DNA of 60,505 bases from an uncultured Alphaproteobacteria bacterium (GCA_937935995.1 CALGXF010000067.1:1-60505), one strand, 5' to 3'. Positions 42,690-52,070 are shown, counted from the first letter of the stretch. The notes: generated by a model not told the origin, from the sequence alone. A program made the numbers and translations.

Positions 42690-43115
42690 TTATTTTTTGA
42701 CAGGCGTTTTAATACCCCACAACTCTTCGATTTCGTAAAAAGCCCGTGTTTCCGGATGGAAAATGTGAACGATAATATCGCCCAAATCGATAATCATCCA
42801 TTCACCGGTTCCTTGTTTTCCTTCAATACGGCATGAAATATGTTTTTCTTTTAATTTTTCCGCCAATGTAACCGCTAAGGCATTGACTTGACGCGTGGAT
42901 GAACCGGAAGCAACCACCAAATAATCTGCCAAAGACGTTTTGCCTTTTAAGTCAATGGAAAGAACATCTTGTGCTTTTCCGTCATCCAAAAATTTTAAAA
43001 TAAACGCCAACAGATCTTCAACCGAAGGTCTGACCTTGGTCGAAACAGAACGTTTTGTCTTACCGCTTTCTTGTGTCTTTCCCTTTTTGGACGTTTGCGT
43101 TGTTGCCCGAGTCAT
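42690..43115 (-). CDS. rsfS: Ribosome silencing factor
   Basis: 141 residues with a basic N-terminal extension of about 25 residues. The RsfS/Iojap domain is clear (ADYLVVASGSSTRQVNALAV, EGKQGTGEWMIIDLGDIIVH, FYEIEELW). It binds protein L14 of the large subunit and blocks subunit joining in starvation. The start overlaps the obgE stop by four bases. Confidence 0.92.
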   Translation of the reverse strand: MTRATTQTSKKGKTQESGKTKRSVSTKVRPSVEDLLAFILKFLDDGKAQDVLSIDLKGKTSLADYLVVASGSSTRQVNALAVTLAEKLKEKHISCRIEGKQGTGEWMIIDLGDIIVHIFHPETRAFYEIEELWGIKTPVKK

Positions 43116-44125
43116 TCGTTTTCATCCTTTTCTTGTTGAGCTGCTTGAACATAAACGTCGGCAGCCCGTAACAGTTCTTTTAATCCCATGCCTGCAATGC
43201 CGGAGATGACGTACACGGCATCAGGCGTTGCTTTGCGAAGTTCTTTTTTCGCATTTTCAATGTCTTCGTCCGTCAGACAGTCACATTTATTCAAGGCGAT
43301 AATTTCCGGTTTTTGAGCCAGTGAAGCACTGTATTTTTTAAGTTCAGCGCGAATTGTTTGATAGCTTTGTAAAATATCCGGTTCGGTACCGTCAATCACA
43401 TGAATAAAAACAGAACACCGTTCAATGTGTTTTAAAAACTTGGTTCCCAGTCCGACGCCTTCGGAAGCCCCTTCAATCAATCCCGGAATGTCCGCCATTA
43501 ACATTTCTTTACCGTCTATCATGGCAACCCCCAAATGCGGGTGCAACGTCGTAAACGGATAATTGGCGATTTTGGGGCGCGCTTTGGTGACTGCCGTGAG
43601 TAAGGTTGATTTTCCGGCATTCGGTTTTCCGATTAATCCCACATCGGCAATTAATTTCAACCGCAACCAAATAAACATTTCCTCGCCGGGTTCTCCCGGA
43701 TCTGCTCGCCGCGGCGCTTGATTTGTTGAGCTTTTAAAAGAATCATTCCCTTTTCCGCCCATGCCGCCTTTGGCAATAGTGTACCGTTGACCGTCTTTTG
43801 TTAAATCGGCAATAACAACCCGGCCGGTTTCATCCGTAATTTCGGTTCCGACAGGTACCTTTATAATCAAATCTTCTCCGCCGGCACCCGTGCAGTTGTT
43901 TCCTGCTCCGGGACGTCCGTTTTGAGCGCGAAAGTGTTGTTGATAGCGGAAATCAATTAATGTGTTGAGGTTGGGTACAGCCTCTAAAATCACATCGCCG
44001 CCTTTGCCGCCCGTTCCGCCGTCCGGACCGCCGAATTCAATGAATTTTTCATGCCGAAAAGAACAGGCACCGTGACCGCCGTCTCCTGCTTTAATATAAA
44101 TTTTTGCCTGATCTAAAAACTTCAT
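43112..44125 (-). CDS. obgE: Obg GTPase
   Basis: 337 residues. The glycine-rich Obg domain (GGPDGGTGGKGGDVILE) precedes the G domain: P-loop GKPNAGKST, switch II ADIPGLIEGASEG, and NKCD. The C-terminal OCT extension of other Obg proteins is short or absent. It acts in assembly of the large ribosomal subunit. CAAGGATG precedes the ATG. Confidence 0.96.
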   Translation of the reverse strand: MKFLDQAKIYIKAGDGGHGACSFRHEKFIEFGGPDGGTGGKGGDVILEAVPNLNTLIDFRYQQHFRAQNGRPGAGNNCTGAGGEDLIIKVPVGTEITDETGRVVIADLTKDGQRYTIAKGGMGGKGNDSFKSSTNQAPRRADPGEPGEEMFIWLRLKLIADVGLIGKPNAGKSTLLTAVTKARPKIANYPFTTLHPHLGVAMIDGKEMLMADIPGLIEGASEGVGLGTKFLKHIERCSVFIHVIDGTEPDILQSYQTIRAELKKYSASLAQKPEIIALNKCDCLTDEDIENAKKELRKATPDAVYVISGIAGMGLKELLRAADVYVQAAQQEKDENE

Positions 44126-44304
44126 TTTATCATCCTTGTACTTTCTTTTGTTAAGGTAACTGAAACACGCCCGGAAAGCAAGGAATTTTTATATGAAAAA
44201 GAGGAAGAGCTTCAGGCCGGGGTGAAACAGAAAATCGTTTTGAAAGCTGTTTTGTTTGAAAAGAGGACAAATATAAAATCTCAGGGGAACCGCCTGACCT
44301 TTGT

Positions 44305-44396
44305 CCGGTCTTCTTATGCGACCAGCCACCCGGTCTTCTTATGCGGCCGATTGCCCACTCATTTTGCCCGGCCGGTTATTCGGTCATTCTTATGCG
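44305..44396. repeat. Four phased 25-bp repeats
   Basis: CCGGTCTTCTTATGCG occurs at 44305 and 44330. A weak copy is at 44355 (9 of 16) and another, CGGTCATTCTTATGCG, at 44381, so the period is 25 with four units. The remaining part of the gap 44126-44448 holds no gene that I can support. Confidence 0.6.
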
Positions 44397-44432
44397 AAAA
44401 AGAGAAGGATACAAAATCCTTCTCTTTCCATA
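44397..44432 (-). terminator. Terminator after rpmA
   Basis: On the minus strand AGAGAAGGAT, loop TTTGT, ATCCTTCTCTTTTT. Confidence 0.85.
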
Positions 44433-44448
44433 ATTGTTTGCGTTAATA

Positions 44449-44709
44449 CTAGTCAGCTTTTTTAACAACGTTGACATAGACACGGTCTTCTTTGGACCGA
44501 GTAAATTCAACAACACCGTCAGATGTTGCAAAAATGGTGTGATCAACACCCAGACCGACATTTTCACCCGGGCGGTATTTTGTCCCGCGTTGACGAATGA
44601 TGATGTTTCCGGCAATAACAGCTTGCCCGCCGGCTTTTTTGACGCCTAAACGACGACCTTCGGAGTCGCGTCCGTTTCTTGTACTACCGCCTGCTTTTTT
44701 ATGAGCCAT
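44449..44709 (-). CDS. rpmA: Ribosomal protein L27
   Basis: 86 residues, full length. The start MAHKKAGGSTRNGRDSEGRR and the following LGVKKAGG are the standard L27 N-terminus, which reaches the peptidyl transferase centre. Co-transcribed with rplU, 18 bases upstream. Confidence 0.97.
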   Translation of the reverse strand: MAHKKAGGSTRNGRDSEGRRLGVKKAGGQAVIAGNIIIRQRGTKYRPGENVGLGVDHTIFATSDGVVEFTRSKEDRVYVNVVKKAD

Positions 44710-44727
44710 GACTTTTCTCCTTATACC

Positions 44728-45027
44728 TTAAGCTTTGATGTCTGCAATTTTGACAACAGACAATTCTTGCTTGTGACCATTTTTACGACGATAACCTTGC
44801 CGACGGCGTTTTTTGAAAACAATCACTTTTTCCCCGCGGGTTTGCTTCACGATTTCGCCTACGACCGAAGCACCTTCGACAAAGGGAGCGCCGACATTTC
44901 CGTCAACCATTAAAACTTCGTTGAAATTTACTTTTTCTCCGGCTTGCCCAGCAACGCGTTCAATCACAATGACGCTGTCTTTTGTCACTTTGTATTGCTT
45001 TCCGCCGGTCTTAATAACTGCAAACAT
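44728..45027 (-). CDS. rplU: Ribosomal protein L21
   Basis: 99 residues, full length: MFAVIKTGGKQYKVTKDSVI and KVIVFKKRRRQGYRRKNGH are diagnostic. It binds 23S rRNA. The gene order rplU-rpmA-obgE is conserved widely. A near-perfect promoter lies just upstream. Confidence 0.97.
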   Translation of the reverse strand: MFAVIKTGGKQYKVTKDSVIVIERVAGQAGEKVNFNEVLMVDGNVGAPFVEGASVVGEIVKQTRGEKVIVFKKRRRQGYRRKNGHKQELSVVKIADIKA

Positions 45028-45070
45028 ATTAATCCTCTATCAATCCAAAAACATAAAATTAAGAACTGCA

Positions 45071-45099
45071 CTTATACAGCAAGAACTCTTTCTTGTCAA
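45071..45099 (-). promoter_or_regulatory. Promoter of rplU-rpmA
   Basis: Minus-strand TTGACA (45094-45099), 17 bases, TATAAG (45071-45076). The rest of the gap 45100-45326 shows no gene. Confidence 0.85.
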
Positions 45100-45326
45100 T
45101 AAAAATCTTTAAATTTTCTGTATTTTTGTTGAAACATCCGAAATCAGATTGCCTTCTTTGCCGTTCGTCGGTTTTTTATTTTTTAAAACCGTTTGGAAAA
45201 TACTCCAAAACGGCCGGTTGCTTTAATGCAAAAAAAGGGCTTTGTTGAGGCGTCAATACCATCATAATAAAACAACCTTGATTCATTTTAAACCGGTTCG
45301 TGTTTCTGGCCGGTATAAAAATATTC

Positions 45327-45355
45327 TTGGCTCCTTTTTCAAACCTGTGTATATT
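45327..45355 (+). promoter_or_regulatory. Promoter of mfd, predicting a leaderless transcript
   Basis: TTGGCT (45327-45332), 17 bases, TATATT (45350-45355). The expected start point, seven or eight bases on, falls on the ATG at 45363. No ribosome site precedes that ATG. Confidence 0.55.
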
Positions 45356-45362
45356 AAACGTT

Positions 45363-48300
45363 ATGAAGAATAAACGATGCATTTTTTCGGGCGTACCCGG
45401 CGGGTATGATGTGTTGGTGTTGGCGGATTTGGTTCGCCGCCATCAATCGCTTTTTCATGTGGCAGCGGGAGAGGCGCATTTACAACAGATAAAAGAAGCT
45501 CTTGCCATCATGGCGCCCGATGTCAGCGTGTGGGATTTTCCGGCATGGGATACGGTGCCTTATGACCGCGTTTCCCCGCATCCGGATATTGAAGGCGCCC
45601 GATTGGAAACGTTGTCAAAGCTTGCCAATACCGGTGCTTTTCAAAAACCGACTTTGATTTTAACGTCGGTTAATGCCGTCTTGCAAAAAGTGCCGCCGAA
45701 AGATTTTTTCAAAGGTCATTTTTTGGACGCGCGGGTCGGCGGTTCTTTTGAATGGAATCAAGTTCAGGCTTTTTTAAACGAAAACGGCTACACACGAACC
45801 GAGCAAGTTATGGAACCCGGTGAATATGCACTGCGCGGCGGCATTGTGGATTTGTTCCCGGCCGGAGCGGAACATCCGATGCGGTTAGATTTGTTCGGCG
45901 ATGAATTGGAAAGTATCCGCACGTTTGACCCGATTAGCCAGAAAACCATCGGTCAAGTTGATTCTTTTTCCTTGAAACCCATGGCAGAGTTTATATTAAC
46001 GCCGGACAGCATTGCACGTTTTCGCACAAAGTATCGGGATTTGTTCGGCACGACGGATGATTTGTTGTATGAAAGTGTTTCTCATGGTCGTAAAATGGCC
46101 GGTATCGAGCATTGGCTGTCGCTGTTTTTTGAAAAGATGAGTTCTGTTTTATCCTATCAACCCGATGTGCCGGTTTCTTTGGATTTCGGTGCGGATAAAG
46201 CCGTTGAAGACCGTTGGGCGCAGATAAAGGAATACTATGAGGCGCGTTTAGCTTCTTTGGAAAATAAAGCGGATATGGGGCTGGTTTATCGGCCTGTTCC
46301 GCCGGATTTGTTCTTTTGGGACGAAAAAGCGTGGGCTTCTTTATTGGAAGACCGGCCGGTTGTTCAATTTTCGCCGTTTGTAGAGCCTGATTCAAAAGAC
46401 ATGGGTGGCCGAGTAGGCGAAAATTTTGCAGCTTCGCGTGAAAGTCAGGATGTTTTTGATAAATTGGCCGATTATATCGTAAAAACCAAAGAACACGTTG
46501 TTATCGGTGCTTATTCTTCCGTCAGCGCAGACCGAATCGCCGGCATTTTAAAGGAAAAAGGCGTGCCGGTGACGGTTGTTTCTTCTTGGCCGGCTGCGGT
46601 TAAAAAAACGCCGTCAGTGATGGTTCTGCCACTTGAAAAAGGGTTTAAAAGCAAGGACATTACTTTATTTACGGAATCGGATTTGCTGGGTGAAAAAGTC
46701 GGGCGTCCGACCAAGTATCGTAAAAGCAAAGAAAACTTTATCGAAGACATTTCGTCTCTGTCTGAAGGCGATTTAGTTGTCCATGTCAGTCACGGTATCG
46801 GCCGTTATGAAGGATTGGTAACCTTGTCTGTCGGCGGTGTGGCACATGATTGTTTAAAAATCGTTTATGCCGATGATGACAAGTTGTTTGTGCCGGTTGA
46901 AAATTTGGATATGTTGTCTCGATACGGTTCCGAAAATACGCACGTGGCGCTGGACAAATTAGGCGGTGGCGCTTGGGAAGCTCGGAAAAGCCGGATTAAA
47001 AAACGCTTGTTGGATATGGCGGAAAAATTAATTGCCGTTGCGGCAGCGCGGTTTGCGAAAAAAACAGAGAAAATTTATCCGCCGGCCGGTGTTTATAATG
47101 AATTTTGTGCGCGGTTTCCGTATGTGGAAACGCAAGATCAATTGAAATCTATTAACCAAGTGATGGCTGATTTTGAAAAGGGCTGTCCGATGGATAGGTT
47201 GATTTGCGGAGACGTCGGGTTCGGCAAAACGGAAGTTGCTTTACGGGCGGCTTTTATTGCGGCCATGAACGGAGAGCAGGTGGCTTTGGTCGTGCCGACG
47301 ACGTTGCTGGCACGGCAACATTATGAAACTTTTGCCAAACGCTTTAAAGGATTTCCGTTAAAAATTGGTCGGTTGTCTCGATTGGTGTCCGCTAAAGAAG
47401 CGGGAGAAACCAAAAAAGGGCTGGCAGACGGCAGCATTGATATCGTTATCGGGACGCATGCGTTGCTTTCGAAAAATCTTTCTTTTAAAAATTTAGGTTT
47501 GTTGATTGTGGATGAAGAGCAGCATTTCGGTGTTGCACACAAAGAACGGTTAAAAGAACTGAAATCCGATGTTCATGTGTTGACTTTGACGGCAACGCCT
47601 ATTCCGAGAACGTTGCAAATGTCTTTGACGGGGGTGCGTGATTTAAGTGTTATTGCAACGCCGCCGGTGGATCGAATGGCTGTCAGTACATTTGTCATGC
47701 CGTTTGATCCCGTCATTATTCGCGATGCCATCATGCGGGAACATTTACGCGGCGGCCAAACATTTTATGTGTGTCCGCGAATCAGTGATATGGCTCCGTT
47801 GTTGGAACGGCTACATAAAATCGTGCCGGAAGTCAAAATTGTGTCGGCGCATGGACAAATGAGCCCGTCTCAATTGGAAAAAATCATGAATGATTTTGCC
47901 GACGGTAAGTACGATGTGCTGTTGGCCACGTCGATTATTGAATCCGGTTTGGATATGCCTTCAGTCAATACGATGATTGTCCACAAAGCTGATATGTTTG
48001 GGTTAGCGGCTTTGTATCAATTGCGCGGCCGGGTCGGGCGTTCTAAAGTCAAAGCATACGCTTATTTAACAACGGTTGAACATAAGAAATTGACACCCAC
48101 AGCGACGCGCCGGTTGTCGGTTATGCAGAGTTTGGACAGTTTAGGTGCCGGTTTTACGTTGGCCAGCCATGATTTGGATATTCGAGGCGCCGGCAATCTG
48201 TTGGGGCAGGAGCAATCCGGGCATATCAAAGAAGTCGGCGTTGAATTATATCAAAAGATGTTGGAAGAAGCTGTGGCAACGTTAAAAGCCGGTACCGGTG

Positions 48301-48773
48301 CCGAAGAATTACAGGCACAGGAAAATTGGTCGCCGCAGATTTCTTTGGGATTGTCGGTTCTTATTCCCGAAAGCTATGTGCCGGATTTAGGGCTTCGTAT
48401 GGAATTGTATCATCGGTTGGCCAACATTGAAGATGAAGCCGAGTTGGATGAGATGCGGCTTGAACTGCAAGATCGGTTTGGCCCGATTCCGCAGGAAGTT
48501 CAAAATTTATTTGAAATTGTTCAAATCAAAGCGTTGTGTCGGGCTGCTTTTGTGGAAAAATTAGATGCCGGTCCAAAGGGATTGACGATTTCGTTTCATA
48601 ACAACCTGTATCCGAATCCAGCCGGATTGGTGGGCTTTATCAACGGGCAAATGGGGCTTGCCAAATTAAAGCCGGATAAGCTGACCGTAACGCGTGCTTG
48701 GGATCGGATGGAAGATCGTGTGAACGGCGTGAAACGAATTTTGGAAACGTTGGCGCGATTAGCTCAAGAATAA
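45363..48773 (+). CDS. mfd: Transcription-repair coupling factor
   Basis: 1136 residues from the ATG at 45363, near the usual length of about 1150. The frame runs 21 codons further upstream, but the homology starts here. The N-terminal UvrB-like part is recognisable (WDTVPYDRVSPHPDI), then the RNA polymerase binding domain (GDLVVHVSHGIGRYEGL), helicase motifs GDVGFGKTEVALRAAF, DEEQHFGV and LRGRVGRSKVKAYAYL, and the C-terminal domain. It removes stalled RNA polymerase and recruits UvrA. Its end overlaps the convergent gene by ten bases. Confidence 0.97.
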   Translation: MKNKRCIFSGVPGGYDVLVLADLVRRHQSLFHVAAGEAHLQQIKEALAIMAPDVSVWDFPAWDTVPYDRVSPHPDIEGARLETLSKLANTGAFQKPTLILTSVNAVLQKVPPKDFFKGHFLDARVGGSFEWNQVQAFLNENGYTRTEQVMEPGEYALRGGIVDLFPAGAEHPMRLDLFGDELESIRTFDPISQKTIGQVDSFSLKPMAEFILTPDSIARFRTKYRDLFGTTDDLLYESVSHGRKMAGIEHWLSLFFEKMSSVLSYQPDVPVSLDFGADKAVEDRWAQIKEYYEARLASLENKADMGLVYRPVPPDLFFWDEKAWASLLEDRPVVQFSPFVEPDSKDMGGRVGENFAASRESQDVFDKLADYIVKTKEHVVIGAYSSVSADRIAGILKEKGVPVTVVSSWPAAVKKTPSVMVLPLEKGFKSKDITLFTESDLLGEKVGRPTKYRKSKENFIEDISSLSEGDLVVHVSHGIGRYEGLVTLSVGGVAHDCLKIVYADDDKLFVPVENLDMLSRYGSENTHVALDKLGGGAWEARKSRIKKRLLDMAEKLIAVAAARFAKKTEKIYPPAGVYNEFCARFPYVETQDQLKSINQVMADFEKGCPMDRLICGDVGFGKTEVALRAAFIAAMNGEQVALVVPTTLLARQHYETFAKRFKGFPLKIGRLSRLVSAKEAGETKKGLADGSIDIVIGTHALLSKNLSFKNLGLLIVDEEQHFGVAHKERLKELKSDVHVLTLTATPIPRTLQMSLTGVRDLSVIATPPVDRMAVSTFVMPFDPVIIRDAIMREHLRGGQTFYVCPRISDMAPLLERLHKIVPEVKIVSAHGQMSPSQLEKIMNDFADGKYDVLLATSIIESGLDMPSVNTMIVHKADMFGLAALYQLRGRVGRSKVKAYAYLTTVEHKKLTPTATRRLSVMQSLDSLGAGFTLASHDLDIRGAGNLLGQEQSGHIKEVGVELYQKMLEEAVATLKAGTGAEELQAQENWSPQISLGLSVLIPESYVPDLGLRMELYHRLANIEDEAELDEMRLELQDRFGPIPQEVQNLFEIVQIKALCRAAFVEKLDAGPKGLTISFHNNLYPNPAGLVGFINGQMGLAKLKPDKLTVTRAWDRMEDRVNGVKRILETLARLAQE

Positions 48774-49885
48774 CCGTGTTCTTTTAACAGGTTTAAATGA
48801 ATTCCGCGAGCATGTTTTTGCAAGTATTTTATGATTTCGCCTTTGGTTTCGGTCAAAACACCCATGTAAGTGGGTTCGTGATGCGCTTGTTTGACTTGTG
48901 AATACAAATGCCGCAAACCCAAGTTTTCCGATGAATAAGTCAACATAATCGGTCGGTTTAAAATATATTTCAAAATGTTGTGAAATGAATTTTCACCGCG
49001 GTATAACGAAAAAGCACCGTCTTTGTGATACTGTTTCATCAAATGCAAATGTTCCAAAATGGTTTCCGGCGCTTGCGAAAACAGCATTGATTTTTTCACC
49101 GAAACCGTTCGAATATATTCAGCTGCAGGAATGCCTTCTTTAACAAAGAAAGTCGCCACACGCATGATATTGCTTTGCAACGTTTCCGGTTTTTGATAAT
49201 AGAAAGCCGGATTGCCTTTGTACGCCGCCAGACATGTTGATAAATCCAGTCCGTTTTTTTGATAAAAAGCAATCATTTGAGCCATCTTTTTATGAATGCT
49301 GTCCGGTGCCAGATACAATAAACAGGGCTTTTTGCGGGCAGAACCGATGAAGCTCGTCATCGTCAAACCGTTTTTTTGATAAGGCGCAACAATGCGTTCA
49401 ATGTTATTCATGATTGTATGCGGCCGCGTATGAAACAAAGTCGGTTCGTTCAGGCACATTTTTAAATATTCTTTGTCCGACAAATCCGGCGTGATGCCTT
49501 GTAAAGCTTTTGCCGTTTGAAGAACATTGCTGTGCAATTTTTGGGGTGTGTACAAAAACAAAGTCGGCACTTTGACAAAAGCCGTTAAAAATTCCTTTTT
49601 GGAAAAGCCGAACTCTTTAAAACAACGGAAAGTTTCTTCAAAGTGATCAGACAAAGTTGCCGGATTGGTTACGGCCAGATGCGGATATTGAATGACCGCT
49701 TTTTCCCATTGAGCAATGGTTAAACCGTATTCTTGGAAAGCCTCAATGGTTTCACGAATGCACGGCATGACGGTTGATTTGTGTCTGGCATGTATTTTTT
49801 CGGCAATTTGCTGAATTTTTAAACTTTTAAATCCGACTTCCAAAAAGCTTTTTTCCAAAAGCGGCTGTAATTCTTCAATCCCCAT
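48764..49885 (-). CDS. mTERF-like helical repeat protein
   Basis: 373 residues from the ATG at 49885, with GAGGG upstream. From about residue 50 it is built of repeats of about 39 residues with the shared pattern P-x-L-[FLY]-x3-P-x2-[IL], then a helix and FYQKNGL. Examples: EPTLFHTRP, KPCLLYLAP and NPAFYYQKP. This looks like the mTERF repeat of mitochondrial and plastid nucleic-acid binding proteins, which is not usual in bacteria. No signal or membrane part. Function unknown; nucleic-acid binding is inferred from repeat type only. Confidence 0.6.
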   Translation of the reverse strand: MGIEELQPLLEKSFLEVGFKSLKIQQIAEKIHARHKSTVMPCIRETIEAFQEYGLTIAQWEKAVIQYPHLAVTNPATLSDHFEETFRCFKEFGFSKKEFLTAFVKVPTLFLYTPQKLHSNVLQTAKALQGITPDLSDKEYLKMCLNEPTLFHTRPHTIMNNIERIVAPYQKNGLTMTSFIGSARKKPCLLYLAPDSIHKKMAQMIAFYQKNGLDLSTCLAAYKGNPAFYYQKPETLQSNIMRVATFFVKEGIPAAEYIRTVSVKKSMLFSQAPETILEHLHLMKQYHKDGAFSLYRGENSFHNILKYILNRPIMLTYSSENLGLRHLYSQVKQAHHEPTYMGVLTETKGEIIKYLQKHARGIHLNLLKEHGYS

Positions 49886-49971
49886 TTTTCCCTCACTTTT
49901 TATAAGTGTACAGGAAAGGTTGACAAAAGTCAAGAAAAGAATGATGAAACGGCTTTGTTTTTGCGTCGGGA

Positions 49972-50727
49972 TTATCTGTCGTTGACGGCCTGTTGCAGCT
50001 CTATTTGCCGCGCAAGCAATTTACGCTGATATTTACTGATATGAAGCGGAAAGACGGGTGTGTCCGATTCTCGTGATGCGGGGACGGGCGGGTGGAAGAT
50101 TTGGCATTTTTTGATTTCAAAATTTTCGTGCCGAACATACGCATCAACCAATTCTTTTTTCTGGTTGCGGTAGGCAAAAAATTGAATGCCGCCAATGGCG
50201 TTTTCTTCCTGTAATTCTTTTAAAATCAACAAGCGAATGTCTGCCGTTCGATGCAAAAAGTCAGTATTTGTTTCGGCATTTCTTTTAACGGGAAAAGAAA
50301 ATTGAACCAGACGCGGTTTATCGATAACGATTGTATCCAAAATTGTTTCAAACAAACGGGATTTAGGTTTGAAAAACGCGCCTTCATATACAAATTTTTG
50401 CGGCGAGCTGATTATTTTGCTTTGCGGAAAACGAATCAATCGTTCCGTGTCGGAAAGCGGGCGTTGCAAAAACAAGATGTTTTTGCGTCTGAGGATTTTA
50501 GCCTCTAAATCCGGATAGCTCACCAACAGCCGGCAAACATCTTCAATAACCGCATTTTCATGTTCGCTTTTGGTATCAAAGTAAAAAACAACCCGTCGAA
50601 TGTCCGGATTGTCCAATTGTTTTTCGATGTCTTTCAGAACCGGTTGCGGCAGAGAACCTTTAGGCGTTGTCATAAACAAAGCGTCTTCTTTTCTTTTAAT
50701 CAGAACAGACTTTTTAAAAGGGAACAT
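49972..50727 (-). CDS. Hypothetical protein, 251 residues
   Basis: Not recognised. Soluble, basic, no signal peptide. A ribosome site GAGAGG precedes the ATG. It stands between the repeat protein gene and a divergent outer-membrane protein gene. The region has mixed alpha and beta character and no cysteine cluster. Confidence 0.7.
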   Translation of the reverse strand: MFPFKKSVLIKRKEDALFMTTPKGSLPQPVLKDIEKQLDNPDIRRVVFYFDTKSEHENAVIEDVCRLLVSYPDLEAKILRRKNILFLQRPLSDTERLIRFPQSKIISSPQKFVYEGAFFKPKSRLFETILDTIVIDKPRLVQFSFPVKRNAETNTDFLHRTADIRLLILKELQEENAIGGIQFFAYRNQKKELVDAYVRHENFEIKKCQIFHPPVPASRESDTPVFPLHISKYQRKLLARQIELQQAVNDR

Positions 50728-50875
50728 AGGACCTCTCTTGGCGTTCGGGTAAAGTATATGCTTTTGTTTTTATTTGTCAAGTAAAGATGAATTTGAAAAT
50801 GAAAAAGAAAGGCTTGTATTTTTCACAGGATAGTATATAACTATGTATGTAATACTTTTGATAAAGAGGGAAAAA

Positions 50876-51418
50876 ATGAAAACAGGTACAGCAGCTTTAT
50901 TTTTAGCATTATGTCTTTTATTCGGGACAGCGGCGCATGCGGAATTTTATGTTTCTGCCGGTGCCGGGAAAACATTTAATACGGGAACCGCTTGGCGAAA
51001 CGGCGAAAAATCGGATATTGATAATTCTAATATGTATTCGGTGGCTGTCGGGTATGATTTGCCGTTTATCGATATCATCCGCGTTGAAGGGGAATACTTG
51101 CATAACCGGGCGAAAATCGAACATGGCGGCAAAGCAACGTATGACGGTGTGATGGCAAACGGTTATGTTGATATCCCGTTTCCGATTCCGTTGTTGACGC
51201 CTTATGTCGGTATCGGATTGGGCCCGGGACGGTATGAAGGTGAATATGTCTTGGGATATCAAGGAATGGTCGGTATAGATGCCGAAGTCTTTGTTGTTCC
51301 GCTTGTGGCCAGTTTGGAATACCGGTACATGCGAACGAATCGGCACGGTGAACGGAACGATGAAACCTATAAATTTTACGCGCATACGGTGATGATGAAA
51401 CTGCGGTATGAATTTTAA
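50876..51418 (+). CDS. Outer membrane beta-barrel protein (opacity-like)
   Basis: 180 residues from the ATG at 50876, preceded by AGAGGG. A signal peptide (ending AAHAEF) is followed by an eight-strand barrel pattern: EFYVSAGAGKTFN, YSVAVGYDLP, VEGEYLHNRA, LTPYVGIGLGPG, VASLEYRYMR and a final strand ending in Phe (MMKLRYEF), the outer-membrane sorting signal. A promoter-like TTGTAT-N16-TATAAC lies about 40 bases ahead. Two terminators follow. Confidence 0.85.
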   Translation: MKTGTAALFLALCLLFGTAAHAEFYVSAGAGKTFNTGTAWRNGEKSDIDNSNMYSVAVGYDLPFIDIIRVEGEYLHNRAKIEHGGKATYDGVMANGYVDIPFPIPLLTPYVGIGLGPGRYEGEYVLGYQGMVGIDAEVFVVPLVASLEYRYMRTNRHGERNDETYKFYAHTVMMKLRYEF

Positions 51419-51421
51419 AAG

Positions 51422-51451
51422 AAAAGGGAGTTCCTGAAAGCTCCCTTTTTT
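51422..51451 (+). terminator. Terminator 1 after the barrel gene
   Basis: AAAAGGGAG, loop, CTCCCTTTTTT. Confidence 0.85.
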
Positions 51452-51458
51452 AAGAATT

Positions 51459-51487
51459 GAAGAGGGGCGATAAGCCTCTCTTTTTTT
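51459..51487 (+). terminator. Terminator 2 after the barrel gene
   Basis: AGAGG, loop, GCCTCTCTTTTTTT. The same paired arrangement (ATTGAAGAGG then CCTCTTTTTT) occurs at 60443-60468. The last Ts overlap the stop codon of the K+ channel gene. Confidence 0.75.
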
Positions 51488-52070
51488 ACTCAATAATATG
51501 ATTGTCTTCATCGGTGTAACGAATGAGATAGCCTGTTCCGGCACCGATAGCGATGATTTGGTAAATCACGCCGAAAATCATTTCAATGTTTGCAAAAAAA
51601 CGTCCGCCGGCCAAAGGAACAAAGTCTCCGTAGCCGACCGTTGTCATAGTCGTCAGGCTGAAATAAATATTGTTCAATAAGCCGTTGGCCGTTGTTATAT
51701 TCAAGGCGTCATAAACCAAAGCAAACCCCAAAACGACGGTTAAATATCCGAAAAGCAGAATATACAAAATGATTGATTTGGTTGCGATTAAAAAGGCTGT
51801 GTTCGGTTTAATCGGTAATTCTTCGTGCATGTGGACGACTTTCGGATAGCGTTGCCAATATTTTATTTTCCATTCTTTGATGGATTTTAAAACAATGTAC
51901 AAAATCCAAGAACACAAGCTGATAATTAAAACCAATGCAACAGCCATTTGACGCGAATGATCCATTCGGTACATCAAAAAAGTCAATAAAAATGCAAAAA
52001 CCGCCGGTACAAGCAGTGCCGTTAACAGTAACCGATACGGATGCGGCTTTTGAAGAGGCAATTTATCCAT
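51486..52070 (-). CDS. Two-helix potassium channel
   Basis: 194 residues from the ATG at 52070 (AAAGGA upstream). Two N-terminal membrane segments and a charged linker are followed by an outer helix, pore loop and inner helix. The selectivity filter TMTTVGYGDFVP is complete. There is no RCK domain, so it is a simple Ion_trans_2 channel of the inner membrane. Gating signal unknown. Confidence 0.9.
   Translation of the reverse strand: MDKLPLQKPHPYRLLLTALLVPAVFAFLLTFLMYRMDHSRQMAVALVLIISLCSWILYIVLKSIKEWKIKYWQRYPKVVHMHEELPIKPNTAFLIATKSIILYILLFGYLTVVLGFALVYDALNITTANGLLNNIYFSLTTMTTVGYGDFVPLAGGRFFANIEMIFGVIYQIIAIGAGTGYLIRYTDEDNHIIE

Noticed and set aside
44305..44396. Possible CRISPR array
   Set aside because: Units are 25 bases end to end with no spacers of unique sequence, and no cas genes are present.
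44222..44446. 74-codon frame over the 25-bp repeats
   Set aside because: No ribosome site, composition follows the repeats, and it is inside the terminator zone of rpmA.
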